From Lonicera japonica (taxonomy: Eukaryota; Streptophyta; Magnoliopsida; Dipsacales; Caprifoliaceae): DNA of 64,000 bases. Shown here piece after piece: positions 24,239-34,280 of this stretch. The position numbers and the translations under genes are program-made. Positions within the stretch are counted from its first letter, which is position 1; each line of letters starts with the position of its first letter. The stretch is taken from positions 2,232,001 through 2,296,000 of the forward strand of contig CM038464.1 of the NCBI GenBank assembly GCA_021464415.1, in the 5' to 3' direction. Under the pieces are notes generated by a model. That model did no database searches and was not told where the DNA came from. It saw nothing but the letters and a program-made list of their open reading frames with translations.

Positions 24239-25717
24239 TGTAGGTCGGATTACAACCCTAGAGGGGGGGGTGAATAGCGTTTTTAAAACTTAATGCGGAA
24301 TTTAGAAACTTTTCGAAAATATTTAAGTAAAACAATTTGCTAAACAAATTTATCAAGGAATGTAAACAAATAAACAACACAAAAACAAATAATCAAACAA
24401 TCTCAAAGCAAGTAATAATGTAGTAATTAAATAGAGAGATTGAGTAAGAAAGATTAAACCAATCGAAGTCCAAGATTTTTTGTCCACACGGTTCGGCGTT
24501 CCCCTAGTCCGCGCTCGGTTAGTTCCCCGAGAATTTCCACTATAACCGATCTCCTTCCGGGTGAAGACCAAACCTCTACAAGTGTATTCTTATCACACAC
24601 TCTCACAAGTATTGAAAACACCTTCAATACTTTCACAAGATAACCCTCTTGCTAATTCTATGAGATACACCTCTCACAAAAATGATTTGAACAAGTTTTG
24701 GTGACAAACACCAATGTACAATAGCTCTCGTGTATAATGAATTACAATTGAAGCTCACACTAAGAGATATCAAGATTGATCAATGAATATTAGCTCAAAG
24801 AATGAAAAGATTGATCAATAAATAGCTTATAAACTTGAATAATGAAGATATGTGTAAAATGAGTTTAGATGATCATTCAAGTTGTTAAAAATGAGTTTAA
24901 GAACTCATATTTATAGGTGGAAAAAGATTGTAGCCGTTTGTAGTGGATAGATAATAAATTGGGCCGAAATTGCACATTTAGCGAAGTCCTAACGGCTATA
25001 TTTGACCAAGGTAGTCGACTACCCTAGTGACCATGTAGTCGACTACATGGTGTAGTCGACTACTCCATTAACCATGTAGTCGACTACATGCTTCTGGAGT
25101 GGTGGGTTTTGTGCGTTTTTCGATTTTTGCAATTTGACTCCGAAATTGATTTTGATGCTTGGAGAATATCAAAAATAGTTTTCTAAGACTTCTAAAATAG
25201 TTTTTGCATCAAAATTCATTCATATGAATTTATAGAGAATTTTCCAAAATGACTAGTTTTCGGTAAAAATCGTTTTCAAAGATAAAACTAGTTTTGATCA
25301 ATCTTAACAAGGTTAAATCATTGTATGAGCTATTTAAATGATCAATGATATCCTTTACATGAAATCTAAGCACTCACTTAATTTATAAAAGTCTTGAGTC
25401 TTCGTGATGCTTGATTTTCTTGAATGTGTCTTCACTTGATTTATGTTCTTGATACTTTCTTGTTCTTGGAAGTTTGTAGAACGTATTGAGATCATTCTTG
25501 ACTTCGTATAGCATTTGTGAATCTCTAAGGTTGATTTCTTGTGAATAGAGGCACTTGTAGAGCTTGTGTGATATTATGATTGCTTCGGTTTGAGTTCACA
25601 CTTGGTTGGAAGATGTTTTGGTTAAAGTGGCTATTATCAAAGAAAAACCGAGTTAAATAACACAATATTAACTTATTGTAATTATCAAAATAAGATTAAT
25701 TGACTTTAGGGTCAACA
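24239..25717 (-). repeat. 3' LTR of the 10-kb Copia element
   Basis: 1479 bp. In element orientation it begins TGTTGACCCTAAAGTC. A TATA-like CTATAAATATGAG lies near 24907-24920, about 100 bp downstream of a four-copy palindrome cluster (25011-25087). Confidence 0.93.
25011..25087. repeat. Cluster of four 12-bp palindromes in the LTR
   Basis: GTAGTCGACTAC, a perfect 12-bp palindrome, occurs at 25011, 25035, 25052 and 25076. Two copies are widened by flanking CAT...ATG. The cluster lies upstream of the LTR TATA box in transcription direction. The same cluster is at 33569-33645, a diverged one at about 39630-39711, and two more copies (one with a mismatch) lie at about 27629-27664. Confidence 0.95.
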
Positions 25718-25731
25718 ATCTCCCCCTTTTT
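25718..25731 (-). other. Polypurine tract
   Basis: The minus strand reads AAAAAGGGGGAGAT directly before the 3' LTR. The same tract precedes the related LTR half at 51254. Confidence 0.85.
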
Positions 25732-26018
25732 GATGATGACAATAGAGTTAATGTGTGTTTATAAAAAGATAGAATAATAAGCATATGAATAATATGCTCC
25801 CCCTAAATAGGTGCATAGATTAAAATTATACAAGAATTTAATAAAATGAAAAGTACTTGCATAGATAGGATAAGTTCAAACTTAAACAAATTTAAACATA
25901 CTTGAAAGTTCTTGATAATCATAAAAACAGAAATAAACGATAAAAATGAGTGTGTACCATTCTCACTCAAAATACACATAATACTTCTCCCCCTTTTTCT
26001 TCATCAAAAAGAAGGGAA

Positions 26019-27179
26019 TCACTCTTGAGGCGGCGGCGGTGGCGGATCCCATGGTTGCCAACCCGGAAAGATATAATCCGGATGATAGTGTTGAAAGGCC
26101 GTCTCAATACGATTGAAGCGTTGGTGCATCTCTTGACATGTGTTGGCCATTTGAAGGGATAGATTGTTAATGGCATCCATGAGTTGATCTTGACGAGGAC
26201 GCCCCCTTTGATGTGGAGGAGAAGGCGGGGCTTGTTCATAAGCTTCTTCTTGATCATCTCCTTCTTCTTCATCACTAGCCTCTACGTCATTTGGATCATT
26301 AGAGATCCATCTCCCATTGTCTAAGTGATAGTGCATTTGATGAAATGTCCTCTCGGTGTATAGCTCATGTTCAGTTGATTCTCTTGAATCGGTCTCGTCA
26401 TCAAGTGAGATATCATAAAATTTAAATAGGCGTGTAAGAGCCATACCATAGCCAAGACCTCGAGCCGAGTGAGACATGATATCTATAAACTTCTCAAAAA
26501 TTAAGCTAGCATAATCAAGCTTGTAGTTGCTAGCAATGGCCCATGTGAGAAAAATATCATAGTTGGTGACATTTGAATAACTTCCACTACGAGGGACGAT
26601 GCAACGAGTAATAATGTGATGGATCAACCTAGCATGAAGAGTAAGCATAGAGCAAGAAATTCTATCATAGGCATTGTTTCTCCTATTTTGATGGCGACCC
26701 TTTAAGAGAGGTTTAAGTGCGTCGTAACGGGTGTAGCCAAATAGGGTGTCATAATTGCTAGGGACAATAGTTGTGCCATGACGATTTATCCCGAAGATTT
26801 GTGCAATAATATCTTTTGAAAAGGTGATAAATCTTCCTTTTAAATATGTTCTCAAAAGAGATGTGTCGGCTTCTCCATCATCATTTAGAGGGTGATGTAA
26901 ATTTGCATAAAATAATCGAACCAAACGTGGATAAATGTCTTCTTTAATGTCCAAAAAATCTACAATTCCTTGTCGATGGAATACATTTGTGATACGCAAT
27001 CCATTCTCCGAAAATAAAGTGCGATTGAATTGTTTACCTTCCACGATATCTCGGTTGATGAAATCCGAGTTGAAGCGAGCTTCTAGCGAAGCATTGATGA
27101 AAAATGGTGGTCCTTGTGGTGGTGGAGAGTTTGATTCTCGAACTCGTCGTCTTGTTGATCGTCTAGAGTGGGAGGCCAT
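26019..27179 (-). CDS. Third ORF of the Sirevirus-like element
   Basis: An intact 386-codon frame between pol and the 3' LTR, in the sense of the element. It has a basic, Arg-rich N-terminus with a Pro patch (PPPQGPP), a globular middle, and an acidic then Pro-rich C-terminus (DEEEGDDQEEAYEQ, PPPPPPQE). Motifs such as IYPRLVRLFYANL, LKGRFITFS and IIAQIFGI resemble the plant-specific 'putative plant transposon protein' domain found in ORFs of various LTR elements; this is from memory of the family and not verified. I see no signal peptide or membrane segment, so an envelope-like role is not supported. The long open frame in a young element suggests it was maintained, but its function is unknown. 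Confidence 0.7.
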   Translation of the reverse strand: MASHSRRSTRRRVRESNSPPPQGPPFFINASLEARFNSDFINRDIVEGKQFNRTLFSENGLRITNVFHRQGIVDFLDIKEDIYPRLVRLFYANLHHPLNDDGEADTSLLRTYLKGRFITFSKDIIAQIFGINRHGTTIVPSNYDTLFGYTRYDALKPLLKGRHQNRRNNAYDRISCSMLTLHARLIHHIITRCIVPRSGSYSNVTNYDIFLTWAIASNYKLDYASLIFEKFIDIMSHSARGLGYGMALTRLFKFYDISLDDETDSRESTEHELYTERTFHQMHYHLDNGRWISNDPNDVEASDEEEGDDQEEAYEQAPPSPPHQRGRPRQDQLMDAINNLSLQMANTCQEMHQRFNRIETAFQHYHPDYIFPGWQPWDPPPPPPQE

Positions 27180-27888
27180 GGATTTTAGAGAGAGAAAACT
27201 TAGGTTTAAGGTGGGTTTATGTATTTTTGGTGTAAAATTTGAAATTGGTAAGTTTTGTGAGAGGAATAAGTAGTGTGAGGTGTTTTAGAGTGGTATAGTA
27301 GAATGATTTTGAGAGAAAATTGAGAAATTTTGGGTTTAAAGGAAGTGATTTTGAAAATGGGTTAGGGTTTGAGAAGAGAGAGAAAGTGTTGAAATGGGTT
27401 GATTTAGGGTAGATTTATAAAGATTTGATGTGTATTTAGGGTGGATAAATGATGTAAAGTTGTTGTGAAGCAATGATTTGGAGTGTTGTTGATTTTTCAA
27501 AGCTTGAAGGTGTAAAAATGGAGTATTTTCGTGGGTTTGGGTGTGTGGAAGAAGAAGAAAATAAGTGGAAATTGGTATAAATCCCGTGGGTCTAATTAAG
27601 CAGCAAAAACTGAGTCAACTCACCCATGTAGTCGACTACATGGTGCTTGGTGTAGTTGACTACACTGCCAAAAATCTGCATTTTTGTGTATTTTTCTCTC
27701 AATGCTTTTCCAATGTTATTTCTTCATTACATAACTTTCTAAGGCTGCAAAATACTTGTTAATACACATGGTAATATATAAATTAAAGTAAACAAAAATT
27801 TCTATGAAATAAAAATTAAAATGAAGCATGATAATGTATGCTCATAATTAAGCAATCTTAATTTCTTTTATGAACTTTTTGGAATAAA
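27180..27888 (-). other. Spacer between pol and the third ORF
   Basis: About 710 bp without an extended minus-strand frame. In element sense it lies downstream of pol and upstream of the third ORF start. It holds two GTAGTCGACTAC-type palindromes (about 27629-27664) like those in the LTR, which makes it a candidate internal regulatory region for the third ORF. Confidence 0.5.
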
Positions 27889-28779
27889 CTAGATGTCACA
27901 AGCTCTAGTCATACCGAGTTCACGTCGAATAGTACAAAAGCGATCATCCGAAAGTGGTTTGGTGAAAATATCCGCAAATTGCGATTCGGTGCCAACGAAT
28001 TCAATATCAACATCACCTTTTTGCACATGATCACGAATAAAATGATATCTTATCTCAATGTGCTTAGTACGTGAGTGTTGTATGGGGTTCTTGGTCAAGC
28101 TAATAGCACTTGTGTTGTCACATTTTATGGGAATGTGGCTAAGACTAATTCCAAAGTCCTCTAGTTGTTGTTTAATGTACAAAGTTTGAGCACAACAACT
28201 TCCGGCCGCCACATATTCGGCTTCGGCCGTTGAAAGGGCCACCGAATTTTGTTTCTTGCTTGACCAAGATACTAGTGCGTGTCCTAGAAAATGACAAGTG
28301 CCACTAGTGCTTTTCCTATCGATTTTGCAACCGGCAAAATCCGCGTCCGAATAACTTTTTAAGTCAAAGTTATTTTCTCTTGGGTACCACAAACCCAATG
28401 AACTAGTACCGGAAAGATAGCGTAATATTCGTTTTACGGCTAGTAAGTGTGATTCTTTAGGATTCGCTTGGAATCGTGCACAAAGACAAACACTAAACAT
28501 AATATCCGGCCTAGATGCCGTTAAATATAATAAGCTACCAATCATACCTCGATATTTTTTGATATCCACACTTTTACCTTTTTCGTCCTTGTCTAGCTTC
28601 AAAGTGGAGCTCATAGGAGTGTTCATGGATTTTGCGCCTTCCATGTCGAATTTCTTCAAAAGCTCCTTCACATACTTCTCTTGATTAATGAAAATGCCTT
28701 CTTTGCATTGTTTCACTTGTAATCCAAGGAGTAGTTCATCTCTCCCATCATGCTCATTTCGAATTCCTTTTGCATGCAT
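27889..28779 (-). pseudogene. pol 3' part: RT tail and RNase H, out of frame
   Basis: This frame continues the reverse transcriptase ([39 protein letters not shown]) into the Copia RNase H (YSDADFAGCKIDRKSTSG, LSTAEAEYVAAGSCCAQ) and ends RRELGMTRACDI. It overlaps the preceding pol frame at 28713-28779 in another phase. The break is at about 28727-28733, just before the conserved LGLQV motif, and looks like loss of one base (or gain of two). Without the frameshift this would be one pol. Its listed start is not a real initiation site. Confidence 0.9.
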
Positions 28780-30983
28780 GTGGAAAAATCCTTACACAAA
28801 TTCTCGTTAGTAGAACCAAATATTATATCATCAACATAAATTTGTACAAGTAGCATGTCATTATCATGATTTTTAATAAATAAGGTAGTATCAATTTTAC
28901 CTCTAACAAAATCATTTTTAATTAGAAATGAACTTAATCTATCATACCATGCTCTAGGTGCTTGTTTTAACCCATATAAGGCTTTAGACAATTTAAATAC
29001 ATAATCCGGATAAATATGATTTTCAAAACCGGGAGGTTGTTTCACATAAACTTCTTCTTCAATAAAACCATTCAAGAAAGCACTTTTCACATCCATTTGA
29101 TATAATTTGAAATTCTTAAAACATGAATAAGCAAGTAGCATGCGAATAGCTTCTAGACGTGTAACGGGTGCATATGTTTCTTCATAATCAATGCCCTCCT
29201 CTTGATTGTATCCTTGGGCAACAAGTCTAGCTTTATTTCTAACAATTATGCCACTTTCATCCTTTTTGTTTCGAAATACCCATTTCGTACCAATAATGGT
29301 GTGATTTTTAGGTTTGGGAACAAGTGTCCATACTTTGTTTCTTTCAAATTGATTGAGCTCTTCTTGCATAGCCATCATCCAAGATTCATCTTGTTCGGCT
29401 TCATTTATGTTTTTAGGCTCATATTGAGAAACAAATGCCACATTATTGCATACATTTCTTAAGGATGATCTAGTCATAACCCTACTAGATGGCTCTCCAA
29501 GAATTTGATCAATAGGGTGGTTGGATACAAATTTCCAACTCCTAGGTAAATCATTCGAGTTTTGCTCGGTTGTATTTTCTAATTCCTTAGGAGGAATTTG
29601 AGCACTCGAGGTTTCTTCCTTAGATGTATCATTAATTTGAATATCCGAAACTTTTTGGATAATTTCAACATCATCATCGGAACAAGCTATGGGTGAAAAA
29701 GGATTCGTTTCATCAAATACAACATGCATAGATTCTTGGACAACTAAACTTTTCTTGTTAAAAACTCTATATGCTTTGCTATTGGTGGCATATCCAAGAA
29801 AAATTCCTTCATCGGATTTAGCATCAAATTTTCCTAAGTGATCACGATCATTTAAAATAAAGCATTTACAACCAAAGACTTTAAAATATGCAATACTTGG
29901 TTTCTTGTCATTCCATAACTCATAAGGAGTCTTATCTAGCTTTTTACGAATAATAGTACGATTAATCACATAGCATGCGGTGTTAACGGCTTCCGCCCAC
30001 AAATATTCCGGTAAGGAGTGTTCATTTAGCATGGTTCTAGACATCTCTTGAAGAGATCTATTTTTCCTCTCAACAACACCATTTTGTTGAGGAGTTCTAG
30101 GTGCCGAAAAATTATGATCAATACCATGCTCATCACAAAAGTTCTCAATATCAACATTGTCAAATTCTCTACCTCTATCACTTCGAACATGCACAATAGA
30201 AACACCTTTTTCATTTTGAACTTTTCTACAAAATTTAGCGAAAACATGTGGGGTTTCACTTTTGTGAGAAAGAAAGAACACCCAAGTAAATCTAGTATAG
30301 TCATCAACAATAACAAAAGTATATAATTTACCACCCATACTAGCAACCGAAGTTGGACCAAATAAGTCAAGATGCAACATATCAAGAAGTCTAGATGTAG
30401 TAATATCTTTTTTATATTTAAAAGAAGATTTATGTTGTTTACCAAGTTGACATGCATCACAAATTTTATCTTTAGCAAATTTGGTTTGAGGTAATCCTCT
30501 AACAAGCTCTTTCTTAGACAAATTATGAATTAAGTCCATATTAGCATGTCCTAGTCGTCTATGCCATAGCCAAGATATATCATTAATAGCGGATAAACAT
30601 TTAACATCTTGTTGTGATAAATCATCTAGTTCAAGAGTATACACATTGTTATTTCTATATGCAATAAATAGAATGGAATCATCACTAACATTTTTAACAA
30701 TACAACGATCGGATTTAAAAGTTACTTCATAACCTTTATCACATAGTTGACTAATACTAAGCAAATTATGTTTCAAACCATCAACCAACAAAACATTATC
30801 AATGCATGCGGAAAACTTACCAACCTTACCTATACCAATGATTTTTCCCTTGGCATTGTCTCCGAAAGTCACATTCCCTCCTTTCTTGGGAATAAGACTT
30901 AAGAAGTTGTTCTTGTCTCCCGTCATGTGTTTTGAGCAACCACTATCCAAGAACCACTTCGTTTTGCTTCCTTTTGCTTTCAA
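28713..30983 (-). pseudogene. pol 5' part: protease, integrase, reverse transcriptase
   Basis: 756 codons: protease with FLDSG (Asp13), GAG_pre-integrase ([21 protein letters not shown]), integrase DDE ([29 protein letters not shown]), and reverse transcriptase ([37 protein letters not shown]). The frame is continuous with gag apart from one UAG. It stops prematurely after MMGEMNY because of the frameshift before the RNase H part. The upstream limit is a non-ATG codon, so expression would depend on gag readthrough. Confidence 0.93.
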
Positions 30984-30989
30984 GCATAC

Positions 30990-32741
30990 CTACACCATAA
31001 CTTTAAGTAACTTCTCCTTTGGTACCCAAAATGTGTTGGGTCCCTTCGGGTTAGCAAACATAATGGTTCCTTTTGGAACCCAAGCAAGCATCCTTTTAGG
31101 AAAACATTTATTCCGATAAAAACAATGATCCACATGATGAGTGTTTCTACCACAATAGGAGCAAAGATGAGTGGGATCATGTGGTGTGTATGTTTTGAAA
31201 AAGTTTTTATAATCTTTTTGGTTATCCATTTGGTTATAACCTAAACCGGCTTTGTCGAAAACACACCTTTGTATTCCTAATAATTTATCCAAGTTTTCCT
31301 TTCCTTTGGTGAACTTGGCTAAACTATTGGTTAGGTCATCCACTTGATCTTTTAATTTGATATTTTCTAAAGCAAGTGTATTTGGAGTCTCTTTCTCCTT
31401 TTCTTTCTTCAAAGTTATGTTTTCATTTTTCAAAAACATATTTTCCTTCTCAAGATTATCATTTTTGCTAGAAATAATCAAATTTTCCTTTTTGAGATTT
31501 GCATACATTTTAGACAAATTTTTGAACTTTTTATGCAATTTCTCAAACATATCATATAGTTCTTCATAGTCATTTTCATCATGTATATCATTATTAATAG
31601 AGGAATTATCATCACTAGATGAGTCATAAGAAGAATGTACCTCGTCATCTCTAGCCATGAGACAAAGATTTGCCGTTTTTTCGTCGCTTGAATCGTCATT
31701 GGATTCACCTTCTTCCGAATCACTCCAAGTCCCTTTGAGTGCATGTCTCACTTGTTTGAAAGCTTTGTCTCTCTTATCTCTTCTTTCTTTCCTTCTAACC
31801 GGACAATTTGTTTTGAAATGTCCCGGTTCATGGCAATGGAAGCATTTCTTTTCTTCCTCATTATCAACTTTTGGTTGAGTAGATCGGTCATTGTTTCTTC
31901 TTGATGAGGGATCAAAGTTGTTTCCTTTCCCTTGAAACTTTTTCTTCTTGGCTAGAAATTTCATGAACTTTCTAGAGAGAAGAGCCATATCATCATCTTC
32001 TATCATTGATTCCTCATCATCACCCAATTGAGTTGCTTTAAGGGCTAGTGACCTTTTGGCTTTTGAGTCACTTTCTTCTTTTCTTGCCAACTCCTTCTCA
32101 TGGGTTTTAAGTGAACCCAAGAGTTCATCCATGCTTAGCGTTTTGAGATTTTTGGCTTCTTGAATAGCCGTAACTTTCGGTCTCCACTTCTTGGGAAGAG
32201 TTCTAAGGATTTTTCGGATCTTGTCTTCATTTGAGTATTCCTTTCCAAGAAGATCTAAAGCATTAGTAATAATAGAGAACCTACTATACATAGAAGCAAT
32301 TGTTTCATTAGGCTCCATTTTAAATAATTCATAGTCATGAACGAGCATGTTAATATTATCATCTTTAACTTGTGAAGTTCCTTCATAAGTAACTTCCAAT
32401 TTATCCCAAATTTCCTTGGCGGATTTACAACTAGAGATTTTGTTGTATTCATCGATAGTCAATGCACAATGAAGAGCGTTTAAGGCTTTAGCATTAAATT
32501 GGATTTTCCTAATATCATTCTCATCATATTCGGAAATAGATTTGGGTGAAACTATACCCTTATCATCGGTTTTGGTAATTTGATAGGGTCCGATTAATGT
32601 GACTTTCCATTGTTCAAAATCACTAGCTTGGAGAAAAGTGCACATACGACTTTTCCAATAACTATAGTTTTTGCCATCAAATAGAGGCGGTCTAGTAGTG
32701 GAAGATCCTTCGTTGATACCGGTTCCTTGATAAATAGACAT
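30990..32741 (-). CDS. gag of the Sirevirus-like element
   Basis: 583 codons from ATG at 32741, 42 bp inside the primer-binding site. It starts with RPPLFDGKNYSYWKSRM, the usual Copia gag opening, followed by the gag domain (about 60-220). A CCHC knuckle lies at Cys300-Cys303-His308-Cys313, a Ser/Asp-rich segment follows, then a long Lys/Glu/Asn coiled coil (about 395-495) and a second CCHC-like motif (CSYCGRNTHHVDHC). It ends at TAG (30990-30992), and the pol frame resumes in the same phase. The layout fits Sirevirus gag, where long coiled coils are usual. Confidence 0.93.
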   Translation of the reverse strand: MSIYQGTGINEGSSTTRPPLFDGKNYSYWKSRMCTFLQASDFEQWKVTLIGPYQITKTDDKGIVSPKSISEYDENDIRKIQFNAKALNALHCALTIDEYNKISSCKSAKEIWDKLEVTYEGTSQVKDDNINMLVHDYELFKMEPNETIASMYSRFSIITNALDLLGKEYSNEDKIRKILRTLPKKWRPKVTAIQEAKNLKTLSMDELLGSLKTHEKELARKEESDSKAKRSLALKATQLGDDEESMIEDDDMALLSRKFMKFLAKKKKFQGKGNNFDPSSRRNNDRSTQPKVDNEEEKKCFHCHEPGHFKTNCPVRRKERRDKRDKAFKQVRHALKGTWSDSEEGESNDDSSDEKTANLCLMARDDEVHSSYDSSSDDNSSINNDIHDENDYEELYDMFEKLHKKFKNLSKMYANLKKENLIISSKNDNLEKENMFLKNENITLKKEKEKETPNTLALENIKLKDQVDDLTNSLAKFTKGKENLDKLLGIQRCVFDKAGLGYNQMDNQKDYKNFFKTYTPHDPTHLCSYCGRNTHHVDHCFYRNKCFPKRMLAWVPKGTIMFANPKGPNTFWVPKEKLLKVMV

Positions 32742-32782
32742 GATCGTAAACTCTAAGATCGTTAGATCAAAACAAGAGTCCT

Positions 32783-32795
32783 CCCTCTGATACCA
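32783..32795 (-). other. Primer-binding site, tRNA-iMet type
   Basis: The minus strand reads TGGTATCAGAGGG, two bases inside the 5' LTR. Confidence 0.9.
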
Positions 32796-32797
32796 AT

Positions 32798-34275
32798 TGT
32801 AGGTCGGATTACAACCCTAGAGGGGGGGGGAATAGGGTTTTTAAAACTTAATGCGGAATTTAGAAACTTTTCGAAAATATTTAAGTAAAACAATTTGCTA
32901 AACAAATTTATCAAGGAATGTAAACAAATAAACAACACAAAAACAAATAATCAAACAATCTCAAAGCAAGTAATAATGTAGTAATTAAATAGAGAGATTG
33001 AGTAAGAAAGATTAAACCAATCGAAGTCCAAGATTTTTTGTCCACACGGTTCGGCGTTCCCCTAGTCCGCGCTCGGTTAGTTCCCCGAGAATTTCCACTA
33101 TAACCGATCTCCTTCCGGGTGAAGACCAAACCTCTACAAGTGTATTCTTATCACACACTCTCACAAGTATTGAAAACACCTTCAATACTTTCACAAGATA
33201 ACCCTCTTGCTAATTCTATGAGATACACCTCTCACAAAAATGATTTGAACAAGTTTTGGTGACAAACACCAATGTACAATAGCTCTCGTGTATAATGAAT
33301 TACAATTGAAGCTCACACTAAGAGATATCAAGATTGATCAATGAATATTAGCTCAAAGAATGAAAAGATTGATCAATAAATAGCTTATAAACTTGAATAA
33401 TGAAGATATGTGTAAAATGAGTTTAGATGATCATTCAAGTTGTTAAAAATGAGTTTAAGAACTCATATTTATAGGTGGAAAAAGATTGTAGCCGTTTGTA
33501 GTGGATAGATAATAAATTGGGCCGAAATTGCACATTTAGCGAAGTCCTAACGGCTATATTTGACCAAGGTAGTCGACTACCCTAGTGACCATGTAGTCGA
33601 CTACATGGTGTAGTCGACTACTCCATTAACCATGTAGTCGACTACATGCTTCTGGAGTGGTGGGTTTTGTGCGTTTTTCGATTTTTGCAATTTGACTCCG
33701 AAATTGATTTTGATGCTTGGAGAATATCAAAAATAGTTTTCTAAGACTTCTAAAATAGTTTTTGCATCAAAATTCATTCATATGAATTTATAGAGAATTT
33801 TCCAAAATGACTAGTTTTCGGTAAAAATCGTTTTCAAAGATAAAACTAGTTTTGATCAATCTTAACAAGGTTAAATCATTGTATGAGCTATTTAAATGAT
33901 CAATGATATCCTTTACATGAAATCTAAGCACTCACTTAATTTATAAAAGTCTTGAGTCTTCGTGATGCTTGATTTTCTTGAATGTGTCTTCACTTGATTT
34001 ATGTTCTTGATACTTTCTTGTTCTTGGAAGTTTGTAGAACGTATTGAGATCATTCTTGACTTCGTATAGCATTTGTGAATCTCTAAGGTTGATTTCTTGT
34101 GAATAGAGGCACTTGTAGAGCTTGTGTGATATTATGATTGCTTCAGTTTGAGTTCACACTTGGTTGGAAGATGTTTTGGTTAAAGTGGCTATTATCAAAG
34201 AACAACCGAGTTAAATAACACAATATTAAGTTATTGTAATTATCAAAATAAGATTAATTGACTTTAGGGTCAACA
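32798..34275 (-). repeat. 5' LTR of the 10-kb Copia element
   Basis: 1478 bp, nearly identical to 24239-25717. The palindrome cluster is at 33569-33645. It is followed by the target duplication GATAG. Confidence 0.93.
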
Positions 34276-34280
34276 GATAG

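Larger units (their letters stand above)
24239..34275 (-). mobile_element. Sirevirus-like Copia element, 10 kb
   Basis: Minus orientation with LTRs at 24239-25717 and 32798-34275 (about 1.48 kb), ends TGTTGACC...CCTACA, and target duplication GATAG (24234-24238 and 34276-34280). By eye the LTRs differ by about four substitutions and one indel. The primer-binding site, in-frame gag and pol, a third ORF and the polypurine tract follow in order. Long LTRs, a large gag with a coiled coil, and an extra ORF after pol fit the Sirevirus type; I have not placed it phylogenetically. Pol is frameshifted. The element interrupts the LINE between RT and zf-RVT. Confidence 0.95.

Noticed and set aside
24353..24636. 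Short frames in the LTR, repeated at 32911-33194
   Set aside because: LTR sequence present in both copies; no domain.
25011..25087. CRISPR-like array
   Set aside because: The repeats are short palindromes with unequal short spacers inside a plant LTR; no bacterial context.
26019..27179. Envelope protein
   Set aside because: No signal peptide, no membrane segment and no cleavage pattern are visible; only the position after pol suggests it.
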